In this document: positions 49,598-58,881 of the stretch, in pieces | Layout of the letters: every line of letters starts with the position of its first letter | Numbering within the stretch: position 1 is the stretch's first letter | Translations under genes and position numbers: made by a program | The notes under the pieces: model-generated | What the model was told of the DNA's origin: nothing | What the model saw: the letters and a program-made list of their open reading frames with translations, nothing else | Databases searched by the model: none | Assembly (NCBI RefSeq): GCF_900103615.1 | Contig: NZ_FNGW01000003.1 | Span: 434,001 to 498,000, forward strand | Length of the DNA stretch: 64,000 nt | Source: Romboutsia lituseburensis DSM 797 | GTDB taxonomy: Bacteria; Bacillota; Clostridia; Peptostreptococcales; Peptostreptococcaceae | Direction: 5' to 3'

Positions 49598-51001
49598 TTA
49601 AGATTTTATCTTTTCTTCATTCAATGAACTATGTTTATATCCATAAAATACATATACAATAAATCCTATAGAAATCCAGACTAAGAATGCCATTTTTGTA
49701 AAAGTAGGTAATTGTAATATTAAGAATAAGCAAAATACAACTGCAAGTATAGGAACCACTGGAACAAAAGGAACCTTAAATGGTCTTTGTAAATCAGGTC
49801 TAGATTTTCTTAGTACTATAACTGACAAAGAAACTATAACAAATGCTGCTAATGTTCCCATATTAGTTAATTCTGCAACTTTTCCTATTGGGAAGAATCC
49901 TGCTACAAGTGCTGTAGCTATAAAAACTAGTGCTATACTCTTAGTTGGTGCTCCACTTTTTTGAGAGACTTGACTAAATACTTTAGGTAATAGACCATCT
50001 CTTGATAAAGCGTAAAATAAACGAGTAGATCCATACATCATAACTAATAATACTGAAGTTATACCACATACTGCACCTACTGATACTAAAGCTGAGCCCC
50101 ATTGAATACCAACTTTTGATAATGCATATGCAACAGGAGCTGCATTGTCTTTAAAGTCTAAATATGGTACCATTCCTGTTAATATAGCTGATACTACTAT
50201 ATACAATACAGTACATATTAATAAAGAACCTATTATTCCTTTAGGCAAATCCTTTTGAGGATTTTTGACTTCTTCTGCTGCTGTTGCAACTGCATCGAAT
50301 CCAATATATGCAAAGAATACTATTGCTGCACCAGAGAATACTCCACTCCATCCATAAGGCATAAATGGATGCCAGTTAGCTGGTTCTACATGCTTAAATC
50401 CTAAAATTATAAATAAAAGAACTACTGCTATTTTTACGGCTACTAATATATTATTTAGTTTAGCACTTTCTTTAGCTCCTAATAATAGCAATCCCGCTAT
50501 AAGAGCTAAAATTAATATTGCTGGTAAATTTATAATACCTCCACTACCAGGTGCTGCTATTAAAGCTTTTGGTAAATGTATACCTAGTATGTTTAGTATA
50601 TTTACTATATAACCAGACCAACCAATTGAAACTGCTGCTACTGCTACACAATATTCCAATATTAAGTCCCAACCTATTAGCCATCCCCAAATTTCTCCAA
50701 GTCCCACATATCCAAATGTATATGCACTTCCTGATATAGGTATCATTGCTGATAGTTCCGCATAGCATAATGCTGCAAAAGCACACGCTATCCCTGAAAT
50801 AATAAATGATAGTATAAGCGCTGGACCTGCATAATCTGCTGCAGCTACACCTGTTAATACAAATATTCCTGTTCCTATTATTGCCCCTATACCTAACATA
50901 GTAAGTTCAAACGCGCCTAAAACTTTCTTTAATCCTTTACCTTCTTGATTGTGGCTCAATAGCTTCTCAACCGGCATTTTTCTGAATACATCAGATTTCA
51001 T
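49598..51001 (-). CDS. APC family amino acid permease (2)
   Basis: A 467-residue, 12-helix permease that resembles the one at 38773-40173 along its whole length (LLGIGAIIGTGIFVLTG, FFAYIGFDAVATAAEE). It is of the YfnA/CAT type, moving amino acids with H+. Two such copies suggest different substrates or conditions. The upstream region (51002-51307) has no recognised riboswitch. It is a single gene. Confidence 0.9.
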   Translation of the reverse strand: MKSDVFRKMPVEKLLSHNQEGKGLKKVLGAFELTMLGIGAIIGTGIFVLTGVAAADYAGPALILSFIISGIACAFAALCYAELSAMIPISGSAYTFGYVGLGEIWGWLIGWDLILEYCVAVAAVSIGWSGYIVNILNILGIHLPKALIAAPGSGGIINLPAILILALIAGLLLLGAKESAKLNNILVAVKIAVVLLFIILGFKHVEPANWHPFMPYGWSGVFSGAAIVFFAYIGFDAVATAAEEVKNPQKDLPKGIIGSLLICTVLYIVVSAILTGMVPYLDFKDNAAPVAYALSKVGIQWGSALVSVGAVCGITSVLLVMMYGSTRLFYALSRDGLLPKVFSQVSQKSGAPTKSIALVFIATALVAGFFPIGKVAELTNMGTLAAFVIVSLSVIVLRKSRPDLQRPFKVPFVPVVPILAVVFCLFLILQLPTFTKMAFLVWISIGFIVYVFYGYKHSSLNEEKIKS

Positions 51002-51266
51002 AACACGCCTCCTTTTTAATTTTTAATACACTAAGTTTATCAAACACTATTTTTAGATAAATATCTTTATAGGTATAGGAAAGTATTTGATTTAATTCAA
51101 TAATATTAACTCACATTTTCTCCACCTCGGTTTTTATATTTACTTAATAGTATAATGTTTTTATTAAGAAAACGTTATGATAAAGTTAATATTAGGTAAA
51201 ATAATCAAAATTTTCTGTATTTTCTATGTATTTTAATATACTTCATTTTGTATACTTAGAATCACA
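51002..51266. other. Gap upstream of the second permease
   Basis: AT-rich with no open reading frame. A minus-strand promoter should lie here but none is clear. A terminator at 51267-51304 ends the small gene further right. Confidence 0.35.
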
Positions 51267-51304
51267 AAATAGACTATGCTTAATTTTAAACATAGTCTAT
51301 TTTT
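51267..51304 (-). terminator. Terminator of the 56-residue gene
   Basis: Stem AAAATAGACTATG / CATAGTCTATTTT with a loop of about 12 bases on the minus strand after the small gene. Confidence 0.82.
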
Positions 51305-51307
51305 ATA

Positions 51308-51478
51308 TTATTTTTTTTCTTTTTTTAATTTTTTCATTTCTTCTACTTCTAAATATGTTATCAAATTCTGAGCTGTATTATCTAGATCACCTGTCATATC
51401 AAATAAATTTCCTATAAATATGTTTCCTAATATTTCATATTCTATATCCTCTATATCATTATCTTTTTTATTTTTCAT
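51308..51478 (-). CDS. Small acidic/basic protein of 56 residues, function unknown
   Basis: ATG 51478 to TAA 51308 encodes 56 residues, MKNKKDNDIEDIEYEILGNI at the start and a Lys-rich helical tail (EVEEMKKLKKEKK). An AGGAGG six to eight bases ahead of the ATG is perfect. It has no hydrophobic segment and no Cys. The gene stands alone between a permease and a two-component operon and is too short for many gene callers. No family recognised. Confidence 0.62.
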   Translation of the reverse strand: MKNKKDNDIEDIEYEILGNIFIGNLFDMTGDLDNTAQNLITYLEVEEMKKLKKEKK

Positions 51479-51585
51479 AAAAAAACCTCCTTTTGTATAA
51501 TATTTATTATAGGAGGATTAATTATTCTAACTTTTTATTTTAAAAGTACTTGAAAATTCTTACATTAAAATAATCCTTATATACA

Positions 51586-51626
51586 AAAATCTACCTCAAT
51601 AAAATTAGCTTGAAGTAGATTTTTTA
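51586..51626 (-). terminator. Terminator of the two-component operon
   Basis: Stem AAAAATCTAC-TC / GA-GTAGATTTTT with a loop of about 17 bases, directly after the kinase stop. Confidence 0.85.
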
Positions 51627-53042
51627 CTATTTGTTGAACTTAATTAGAAATTCTGTACCTTCATTTATATTACTATTTACAATTATATCTCCATTATGTG
51701 AAGTAATGATTGCTTTTGCTATAGTCAATCCTACTCCAATTCCACCAGTATCTTTATTTCTAGATTTATCTACTCTATAAAATCTTTCAAATATATAATT
51801 TAAATCCTCTTTAGGAATTCCTATACCTGTATCTTTTATAGATATCGCTATAATATTATTATTTTCATATATTTTTATGAATATTTGTCCACCTATATTT
51901 GTATACTTAATAGCATTTGACAATAAATTTACTATAACTTGTGAGAATTGGTTCTTATCTATATTCATATATACATTATTTAACTCATAATTTATATTTA
52001 TATTTTTGTCTAATGCTTTTGTCTCATAATTATATATTATATTTTGTATTACTTGTCCTAAGTTAGTGCTTTTTAGATTTAATTCACCTATTTCATTATC
52101 AAATTTTGCTAAATTTCTAAGACTACCTATCAAACTACCCAATCTTGATACTTCCTCTTTTATACTTATCAGCCTTTGAGGCGTAATTTCCCATACTCCA
52201 TCTATCATGGCATCTAAATGACCTTGTATGCTAGTTATAGGAGTTATGAGTTCATGAGCAATATCTGTAGTTAGCCTTTTCCTTAGTAATTCCTGTTTAC
52301 TAAGTTCTTCTGCCAGTTTGTTTATAGACAATATAAGCTCACTTACCTCTTTAATATTACTATTATATTCTAAAGTATTTTTATAATCTCCTTCCCCTAT
52401 TACTTTTGCCATTTTTGATACTTTTTCTATCGGATTTGATATAGATTTAGATATTAACATAGATATTATTATTGTAGCACCTATAGATATAGCACTTATT
52501 ATTAGCATAAATCTATTCATAATATTTAAAAACTCCATATCATTTTCCATATAGTATATAGAATCATAGTGAATTATCTTTTCATATCCAATTATATTTT
52601 TACCATCATATATGTCAAATTTATATTCTCTTAGCTGTCCATTCCAATTTTGATCTATACGTCTCATATTTTTTTTTATATTATTTAAGGTCTGATTAGA
52701 CAACATTTTTTCATCTTTAAAAACACTCCAAATCAAATTGTTATTATAATCATATATTTCTAAGGCAACCCCCTTGCTTATAGCATCTTCTCCTAGAAGT
52801 TTTATAGTTTCTATATCCCATTTATTATCGTTATATACATTTCTTAAATCAAAAACTAGGTGATTAACCTCTGTTTTATTATTGTCATCTACATACTTAC
52901 TAAACTCTTCTTCAAAAGATTTATTCACAAATATAGATATTGTAATTATAGTTAGTGTCATAATAATTGCAAATACAGTTATTATTTGCTTCTTTAACGT
53001 TATTGTTTTACTTTTAAATTCCAAATTTGTATCCAACTCCAT
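51627..53042 (-). CDS. Sensor histidine kinase
   Basis: A 471-residue membrane kinase. Two helices (about 20-40 and 176-197) flank an extracellular sensor (41-175), followed by HAMP (198-250), HisKA with His263 in DIAHELITPI, and the HATPase domain (N-box LSNAIKYT, G1 DTGIGIP, G2 GGIGVGLTIAK). It overlaps the end of the response regulator gene by about 29 bases, so the ATG at 53042 lacks a clear site; a later TTG could be used. It is BaeS-like. Signal unknown. Confidence 0.9.
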   Translation of the reverse strand: MELDTNLEFKSKTITLKKQIITVFAIIMTLTIITISIFVNKSFEEEFSKYVDDNNKTEVNHLVFDLRNVYNDNKWDIETIKLLGEDAISKGVALEIYDYNNNLIWSVFKDEKMLSNQTLNNIKKNMRRIDQNWNGQLREYKFDIYDGKNIIGYEKIIHYDSIYYMENDMEFLNIMNRFMLIISAISIGATIIISMLISKSISNPIEKVSKMAKVIGEGDYKNTLEYNSNIKEVSELILSINKLAEELSKQELLRKRLTTDIAHELITPITSIQGHLDAMIDGVWEITPQRLISIKEEVSRLGSLIGSLRNLAKFDNEIGELNLKSTNLGQVIQNIIYNYETKALDKNININYELNNVYMNIDKNQFSQVIVNLLSNAIKYTNIGGQIFIKIYENNNIIAISIKDTGIGIPKEDLNYIFERFYRVDKSRNKDTGGIGVGLTIAKAIITSHNGDIIVNSNINEGTEFLIKFNK

Positions 53043-53697
53043 ATACTGTTTTCACTATTTTAAAATCTTTTGAATTTACTTCTATTTTTTGTCTTAAATT
53101 TTTTATATGGCTATCTATTACTCTATCAAATTTTTGGCAAGGATCATCTACTACATTTTGAAGTAATTCCTCTCTTGTAAATACTCTTTTTGGATTTGAA
53201 GCCATAATTAATAACAATTTATACTCTGTATTGGTTAAAAATACATCCTTTTCCCTCACTTTTACACTGCGGGATGCGGTGTCTATTTCAATTTCATCAT
53301 TAAACTTTAAAACTTCTTTTTCTATAAATTTAGTTCTTTTTAAAACAGCCTTCACTCTTAGAATTAATTCTTTAACATTAAAAGGTTTGCATATATAGTC
53401 ATCACAGCCTAAATTAAATCCTTCTATTCTATCTTCATCTTCTATTTTAGCAGTCAGCATTATAATAGGTATCTGTGGTTCAATATATTCACATCTAACA
53501 AACTTACAAATTTCTTCACCGCTTATATCAGGCAACATTCTATCTAATATAATAAGGATATATTCTTTTCTCTCTAAATAATATATACACTCTTTTCCAT
53601 TATATGCTACATCAACATTGTATCCTTCTTTATCTAAATATGCTTTTACAAATTCACATATCTTTTTTTCATCATCTACTAATAATATACTATTCAT
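53014..53697 (-). CDS. Response regulator, OmpR/PhoB type
   Basis: A 227-residue regulator with a receiver domain (1-120; Asp8-Asp9, phospho-acceptor Asp52 and Lys104 in YICKPFN) and a C-terminal winged helix (130-227, VFTREELLQNVV, VDSHIKNLRQKI-like, VKTVYGVGYKF). AAGGATGG precedes the ATG. It is translationally linked to the kinase gene it overlaps, and follows rodA by 22 bases. Confidence 0.92.
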   Translation of the reverse strand: MNSILLVDDEKKICEFVKAYLDKEGYNVDVAYNGKECIYYLERKEYILIILDRMLPDISGEEICKFVRCEYIEPQIPIIMLTAKIEDEDRIEGFNLGCDDYICKPFNVKELILRVKAVLKRTKFIEKEVLKFNDEIEIDTASRSVKVREKDVFLTNTEYKLLLIMASNPKRVFTREELLQNVVDDPCQKFDRVIDSHIKNLRQKIEVNSKDFKIVKTVYGVGYKFGI

Positions 53698-53719
53698 TTT
53701 TCGCCATCCTTAATAAATA

Positions 53720-54832
53720 CTAAAAATTAATTTTTTTATTCCTCATACCAACATTTAAGACTAATCCTAAACTAGCTAAAGATGATACTACTGAACTCGC
53801 TCCATAACTAATAAAAGGAAGTGTAATTCCTGTAACAGGTATTAATGCCATCGTCATTCCTATATTTTGTATTATTTGATAGGTAAACATACTACTTACT
53901 CCAATAATTATTAGTGCTCCATAAAAATCTTTAGCTTTTCCAGCCGTTTTTACCATTCTTAATATAAATAGTAAGTATAAAATAATTACGATAAGCATAC
54001 CCGCTAGACCTAACTCTTCTCCTATTACTGCAAATATAAAATCACTTTCTGAAACAGGAAGAAACCCACTATGATTTTGAGTTCCATTGTATAAACCTTT
54101 ACCTTCTAATCCACCAGAACCTATTGCTATCATTGATTGTACTACTTGATAATTTCCAGGATAACTCAAATCATCTGGATGCAAAAATGCCTCTATTCTT
54201 ACTTTTTGGTGAGGTGCCATAAATGTATATATTAAAGGAAGTAAAATAACTACAATTATTCCTATATTTCGAATTATTTTTATATTAAGGCCTGCCACAA
54301 ATAACATTCCTAGCATTATACATCCAAAAGTTATAGTACCTCCTAAATCAGGCTGTATTAACATTAATATAAGAACTGGCATTGCTTTTAATACCACTGG
54401 AATTATTTCTTTTAATGTATTAAGTTTGCCATTATACTTTTCTACAATTTTTGCATAACTTATTATAAAGGTTATCTTTACCAGCTCCGATGTTTGAAGA
54501 TATAATGGACCTAGCTTTATCCATCTTCTTGACCCTTCTTGAATATTTCCTAATCCTGGAACCCAAACCAATAATAACAATATTATACTTGCTACATAAA
54601 AAAATTTGTAGTGTTTTCCAATTTGTGAATAGTCTATTTTTAGTGTACACAATATTATAATTATACCTATTCCAAATGCAATTAACTGCTTTATTATCTC
54701 TTTATAATTGCCTGTCTGATTTGCATGGGTTGCTGTTGTTAACATTACAATTCCAAATATAAATATTAAAAATATATTTAATATAAGCTTGAAATCCAAA
54801 TGTTTTATAAGCTTAATATTTTTTTTGATCAT
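53720..54832 (-). CDS. rodA: RodA/FtsW/SpoVE family peptidoglycan glycosyltransferase
   Basis: A 370-residue SEDS-family protein with about ten helices (LNIFLIFIFGIVMLTTATHA first). The family features W-I-K-L-G-P-L-Y-L-Q-T-S-E, LIQPDLGGTITF and PFISYGASSVVSSLASLGLVLN are present, with the catalytic Asp in the QPDLGG loop region. It polymerises glycan strands for the cell wall, and its sequence fits RodA better than FtsW because of its short length. It begins the operon with the two-component system 22 bases downstream, which suggests linked wall control. Confidence 0.88.
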   Translation of the reverse strand: MIKKNIKLIKHLDFKLILNIFLIFIFGIVMLTTATHANQTGNYKEIIKQLIAFGIGIIIILCTLKIDYSQIGKHYKFFYVASIILLLLVWVPGLGNIQEGSRRWIKLGPLYLQTSELVKITFIISYAKIVEKYNGKLNTLKEIIPVVLKAMPVLILMLIQPDLGGTITFGCIMLGMLFVAGLNIKIIRNIGIIVVILLPLIYTFMAPHQKVRIEAFLHPDDLSYPGNYQVVQSMIAIGSGGLEGKGLYNGTQNHSGFLPVSESDFIFAVIGEELGLAGMLIVIILYLLFILRMVKTAGKAKDFYGALIIIGVSSMFTYQIIQNIGMTMALIPVTGITLPFISYGASSVVSSLASLGLVLNVGMRNKKINF

Positions 54833-55011
54833 TTTTATGTCCTCTCTCTAAAAAGTTTTGATTAAAATAATAATTCTACGCCAAAATAAGTTATTAATAA
54901 AAAATCATCCACAACATTTATTTAATTAAATTCCGATTTTTATAATACCTCCAATTTTACTTTTAATTATTAATATTGTAATTAATAATTATGGAGAAAT
55001 TATGGAGACAT

Positions 55012-55054
55012 AAATTTACCCCTTACCTAATATTTAGAGGTAAGGGGTAAATTT
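55012..55054 (-). terminator. Terminator of the flavodoxin-split-barrel gene
   Basis: A perfect 17-bp stem AAATTTACCCCTTACCT (55012-55028) with 55038-55054 and a 9-base loop, unusually GC-rich. The minus-strand tail is T-poor (TATGTC). Confidence 0.75.
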
Positions 55055-55056
55055 AT

Positions 55057-56007
55057 TTAATCTATACAGTCTAATATCTGTCTAGCATCATATCCATTTT
55101 CTTTAAAATTTGAGTTTAAATATTCATACTTAATAGGTATAACTTTAAAAATATTAAGAGTTATAGGAAGCTTTTTTATATACTCTAGATTTAACTTTTT
55201 TAAGCTAATAATTTTTTCATATTCTTTGCTATAAGTATCTATCATTTGGCACCTACCTGTAATTTGAAGACCTCTTAAGTTATCCATACCTGTATATTCC
55301 TCGTAAATTGCCATGCTTATATTTTTATTTTGAAGTATGCCTACATATTTTAATCCACCTTCTGATATAAAATAAAATGCATCGTCTTTGTATTCATACT
55401 CTATAGGTGTAGCCCTTATAAAACTTTCATACCCTGTAGCAATTGTCGCCGTAGTATGTTTTTTTATAAATTGATCTATACTTTTTTTCATCTCAATTTT
55501 AGGTACAGTTTTCTGTGGTCTATCTATGTATTTTTTTATATTTATAGCTGCTTTTACAGCTTCAGCCTCTTTAAATTCTCCCATATCTTTAAATGGTACA
55601 TTTATTATTTCTGAAATTTTTTTTATACTAGATTTATCTTCTTCTGTTAATTTGCTAAGTACTAATTCTCCATGTATAAAATGATAATATATATTTGCCT
55701 TCTTAGTTATATTTTGTATTTGAGTTGAATATTGAATTCCATCTTTTTTGGATATTCCAACACAAACGACTATAAGTTTTTTGTTTGTAAAATCAAAATT
55801 ATGTTTTTCTAAATATCTGATGGTTTTATATCCTGTTTTGTTTCCGAATAAAGGAAACGCTATAATTATATTTGAATATTTATCTATTGAATTGGGACTA
55901 TTTTCGATGTCTAACAATTTAGAATTTCCTACTATAAATGATATAATTTGTGCAACTTTTTTTGTAGTATTGTAATTACTTTCATATAATACAAGTGTGT
56001 TATTCAT
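55057..56007 (-). CDS. Flavodoxin-like domain fused to a pyridoxamine-phosphate-oxidase-like domain
   Basis: A 316-residue two-domain protein. The N-terminal 1-145 region has the flavodoxin pattern (LVLYESNYNTTKKVAQII as the FMN phosphate loop, IIIAFPLFG), and the C-terminal 165-315 region is a FMN-binding split barrel (ATIATGYESFIRATPIEYEY, YFISEGGLKYVGIL, ISMAIYEEY, GLQITGRC). Both could bind flavin, so electron transfer or heme/flavin reduction is plausible. GGAG fixes the ATG at 56007. No close named homologue is recalled for the fusion. Confidence 0.72.
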   Translation of the reverse strand: MNNTLVLYESNYNTTKKVAQIISFIVGNSKLLDIENSPNSIDKYSNIIIAFPLFGNKTGYKTIRYLEKHNFDFTNKKLIVVCVGISKKDGIQYSTQIQNITKKANIYYHFIHGELVLSKLTEEDKSSIKKISEIINVPFKDMGEFKEAEAVKAAINIKKYIDRPQKTVPKIEMKKSIDQFIKKHTTATIATGYESFIRATPIEYEYKDDAFYFISEGGLKYVGILQNKNISMAIYEEYTGMDNLRGLQITGRCQMIDTYSKEYEKIISLKKLNLEYIKKLPITLNIFKVIPIKYEYLNSNFKENGYDARQILDCID

Positions 56008-56113
56008 ATTATCACTCCTATTCAATTAGCTTAAAAGCTATTTTAATCATTAATTTAAACTTTTAATTTAATTCCTTTAATAAATCATATGTTTTATATA
56101 CATTTATATTCAA

Positions 56114-56167
56114 AATAACCTCTCCCCTACCACTTTAATAACTTAAAGTAGCAGGGGAGAGGTTATT
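56114..56167 (-). terminator. Terminator at the mazG-like gene end
   Basis: A long stem (AATAACCTCTCCCCTA... and its complement, about 20 bp with an inner ACTTTA/TAAAGT pair) overlapping the mazG-like stop. Confidence 0.78.
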
Positions 56168-56477
56168 CACACTTTGATTTCCATTTAGAAAGCTTTGATT
56201 TATATATTTCCATTACTTTTGCTTCATCAATTTTATTATTATACGTTTGACTTATTATTGCACTTGCAACTATTATAACATCTAAACATTCTTCTACTAT
56301 ATCTTCTTTAGATTTGTTTTTATATCCACAACCACATACATTTGTATAACTTAACACAGCTTGTGATACCTCACCTACCTCCTCTGATAATTTTAAAGTT
56401 CTTTCAACTAATGTTTTTTTATCTAATACGGTTAATTTTTCTATTTCACCTAAGTCTACTAATTTTTTTTCTTCCAT
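56163..56477 (-). CDS. MazG-like nucleotide pyrophosphohydrolase
   Basis: A 104-residue all-alpha NTP pyrophosphohydrolase domain. The E-E-V-G-E-V-S-Q (about 32-39) and E-E-C-L-D-V-I-I (about 62-69) motifs give the Mg2+-binding E-E-x(12-28)-E-x-x-D pattern of the MazG family, and the cysteines C-G-C-G-Y in the loop are extra. It probably hydrolyses non-canonical dNTPs or (p)ppGpp-like nucleotides. It lies downstream of the HutD-like gene. Confidence 0.8.
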   Translation of the reverse strand: MEEKKLVDLGEIEKLTVLDKKTLVERTLKLSEEVGEVSQAVLSYTNVCGCGYKNKSKEDIVEECLDVIIVASAIISQTYNNKIDEAKVMEIYKSKLSKWKSKCE

Positions 56478-56562
56478 AATATCTCCTTACACTTAATTGA
56501 TTTTAACATTAATTAAGTATACTAGATAATTGATAATATGTAAAAATGATTATTATAATATT

Positions 56563-57192
56563 TTAAAATAAAGTCTTGTTAAAATGTGTAGTAACTTTGA
56601 TTATATTAGCTTCTTTTTCAAAATTATTTAATATATTTATATTATATAATCTACTTTCATTATTGTTTTTTAAAACTAATAAATCTCCTTCATTTAATTT
56701 TATAAAACCATCTATGTTAATATCTACACTACCTTCTAAGCAATAAAAAATTATAAACATTTTTTTATTATTCTTAATATCCATTGATAAATCCAAGTTT
56801 TTTAAAGCTTTACATCCTATTTTTATATGTTCTAAATTACCATCACAACCTTTATTCATCATAAGGTTAAAATCAGTAACCTTCCCATAGCTTTTAGTTA
56901 TCCAGTCGCCTTTAAACCTATCTTGTTCAAATTTATTTAGTTTAATTTTATGGTATCCTTCATGATCTAAATCAAGAGTTCCATTTAGAATCATAATTTT
57001 TCTATCTATTCCTGGTAAACTAGTAAAAGTAGATTCATTTACAGTTACTTTTGCAGAACTTATTCTAAATATAAAATTTAGTTCACTGTATATAGAATTT
57101 TCAGGATATATGTATAACTGAGTTGTAGTTCCTCCTGACCAATAGCTTGTTTTATATTCATTTTTTCTTATAATCTTTATATCATATGTCAT
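56563..57192 (-). CDS. HutD/Ves family protein
   Basis: A 209-residue cupin-like beta protein. The SYWSGGTTTQLYIYPENS-type opening (about 16-32), FIFRISSAKV and F-T-S-L-P-G-I-D-R-K-I-M-I-L are hallmarks of the HutD/Ves family. Members are linked to histidine use in some bacteria, but no hut genes are near, so the role is not clear. It precedes the mazG-like gene by 85 bases on the same strand. Confidence 0.83.
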   Translation of the reverse strand: MTYDIKIIRKNEYKTSYWSGGTTTQLYIYPENSIYSELNFIFRISSAKVTVNESTFTSLPGIDRKIMILNGTLDLDHEGYHKIKLNKFEQDRFKGDWITKSYGKVTDFNLMMNKGCDGNLEHIKIGCKALKNLDLSMDIKNNKKMFIIFYCLEGSVDINIDGFIKLNEGDLLVLKNNNESRLYNINILNNFEKEANIIKVTTHFNKTLF

Positions 57193-57259
57193 TAAAATCC
57201 CCCCTAAGATTAATACTTCTATTACACCTATTCAATACTTTTACTCAAACTCCTTTTAT

Positions 57260-57297
57260 AAAAACAGCCACCTCTATATATAAAGATGGCTACTTTT
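57260..57297 (-). terminator. Terminator of the Mpv17-like gene
   Basis: Stem AAAA-AGCCA-CT / AG-TGGCT-TTTT with a few mismatches and a short loop, just downstream of the gene on the minus strand. Confidence 0.75.
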
Positions 57298-57301
57298 AAA
57301 A

Positions 57302-57958
57302 TTAGCTAGTTTTAACTACTGGCTTACTATTGCCAATTGCTAATAGTACACCTAAAGCTATTGATAAACTTGCCGCAAATAAAACTCTATATTTTCCTGG
57401 AATTAAAAAAGTTATAGTATGTGCTGGTATCCAAAATAACGGTATTGTTTTTCCTATAACAAAGGATAAAAATCTATTTAAATCTATTCTAGTTGCTATT
57501 GATTTAATACTTATATCCTTTATACCTTCATATTTCATGTCCAAATATGTGTCTGTTATTTTATGTGTAAACATAAATGTTGGTGCAAATGTAAGATTCA
57601 TAACAGCAGATGTAAAAAATGCAAACACAAATTTAGATTCTCCTGCTGGTAATAATTTCATTTCTAGTACCCTAGTTACTCCGGCATCAAATATTGTAAA
57701 CATTAGAGTAATTACAACCCCTATTATCCCCCATATTATTGCTCTTGTAAAAAAATAACTTTGAAACTTCCATTCCTTTGATTCTAATCTTTGTGCTAGC
57801 ATTTCTCCCATTGTTGATAAAATAGCAAATTTTATAAATCCTCCTAGTAATTTATAACTATCTGTAAATAATATAAATGCATCTCTTGTTTTTTCTACTA
57901 ATAGGATTATTCCTATTAATAAAATTATTCCTCCCCATATGTAATCTCCTTTTTTCAT
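57302..57958 (-). CDS. Membrane protein resembling the Mpv17/PMP22 family
   Basis: A 218-residue protein with about five helices (about 8-22, 38-55, 72-95, 109-130, 175-210). The C-terminal F-W-I-P-A-H-T-I-T-F-L-I-P resembles the conserved end of Mpv17/PMP22 proteins, but the match is by eye only. GGAG before the ATG at 57958 sets the start. No function assigned. Confidence 0.6.
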   Translation of the reverse strand: MKKGDYIWGGIILLIGIILLVEKTRDAFILFTDSYKLLGGFIKFAILSTMGEMLAQRLESKEWKFQSYFFTRAIIWGIIGVVITLMFTIFDAGVTRVLEMKLLPAGESKFVFAFFTSAVMNLTFAPTFMFTHKITDTYLDMKYEGIKDISIKSIATRIDLNRFLSFVIGKTIPLFWIPAHTITFLIPGKYRVLFAASLSIALGVLLAIGNSKPVVKTS

Positions 57959-58064
57959 CAGCATCTCCTTCTTTTAGATTTACATTTTATTTTATATTTT
58001 GCTTATTATCTATAACTTTGTACTTTTTTTGCTTAATTCCTCCTTAATTTTAAATTTTTCATAT

Positions 58065-58102
58065 AAAAATCCCAAATATAAAGACTTTATATTTGGGATT
58101 AA
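58065..58102 (-). terminator. Terminator of the TatD-like gene
   Basis: Stem AATCCCAAATATAAAG / CTTTATATTTGGGATT with a 4-base loop on the minus strand, next to the stop. Confidence 0.88.
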
Positions 58103-58107
58103 TTTAG

Positions 58108-58854
58108 TTATATACTATTAGTAATCTTTATTAAATTTTCTTTGCAACTGAATTTAAAAGCTTCTAAATCTACATCTTTAACTTTACATATATACTTATA
58201 GACACTTTTAATTTCATTAGGCATTCCATAAACATCATTGACCCATTGTAATGCTGTTGGACCATCTGTTTCTGCCAATAGCTTACTTACTGGTATCTCT
58301 TTTATTATTTCTATTGTTTTAATATTCGAATATAAATCTACACTCGCTGTAAAATAGCACTTTAAATCTATTAATTTTAATAAATTATCTCTGTCTCCAG
58401 AATACCAATGTATTATTGTTTGATTAGAAACATCATACTTTTTTATTAAATCTAGCACTAGCTCTTCTGCACCTTTAGTATGTACATTTATGTATTTATT
58501 GTATTTTTTAGCACATTCTAAGAAATATTTAAATACTCTTATTTGATTTTCATAAGTTGATTTATCTTCTACCCAATGAAAATCCAAGCCTACTTCTCCA
58601 ATTAATGGTGTTGTTTTTATATATTTTTCTAAATTTTCTAAGTTGTATTTCCCTTTATCAACATTCCATGGATGTATTCCAAATATCGGTATAATATATT
58701 TGCTTTTATTTGATATCTCTAAATTTTTAACATAACTTTTTTCATCCATTGAACATGCTATTGTTTTTATCTTTTCGTTATTGATTATATTTATTGCCTT
58801 ATCTATTGTTTCATTTGTATAAAAATCTAAGTGGTTGTGAAAATCTATATACAT
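58108..58854 (-). CDS. TatD family metal-dependent hydrolase
   Basis: A 248-residue TIM-barrel hydrolase with D-F-H-N-H-L-D at the N terminus (metal His pair), GEVGLDFHW, N-V-H-T-K-G, I-H-W-Y-S-G and L-A-E-T-D-G-P-T at the active site. It lacks the usual L-x-E-T-D-A ending. TatD enzymes are DNases or hydrolases of D-amino-acid-containing compounds. It lies 27 bases after the nitroreductase gene, likely in one operon. Confidence 0.85.
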   Translation of the reverse strand: MYIDFHNHLDFYTNETIDKAINIINNEKIKTIACSMDEKSYVKNLEISNKSKYIIPIFGIHPWNVDKGKYNLENLEKYIKTTPLIGEVGLDFHWVEDKSTYENQIRVFKYFLECAKKYNKYINVHTKGAEELVLDLIKKYDVSNQTIIHWYSGDRDNLLKLIDLKCYFTASVDLYSNIKTIEIIKEIPVSKLLAETDGPTALQWVNDVYGMPNEIKSVYKYICKVKDVDLEAFKFSCKENLIKITNSI

Positions 58855-58881
58855 ATAATCTCCTTAATTCCCAGTATATAT

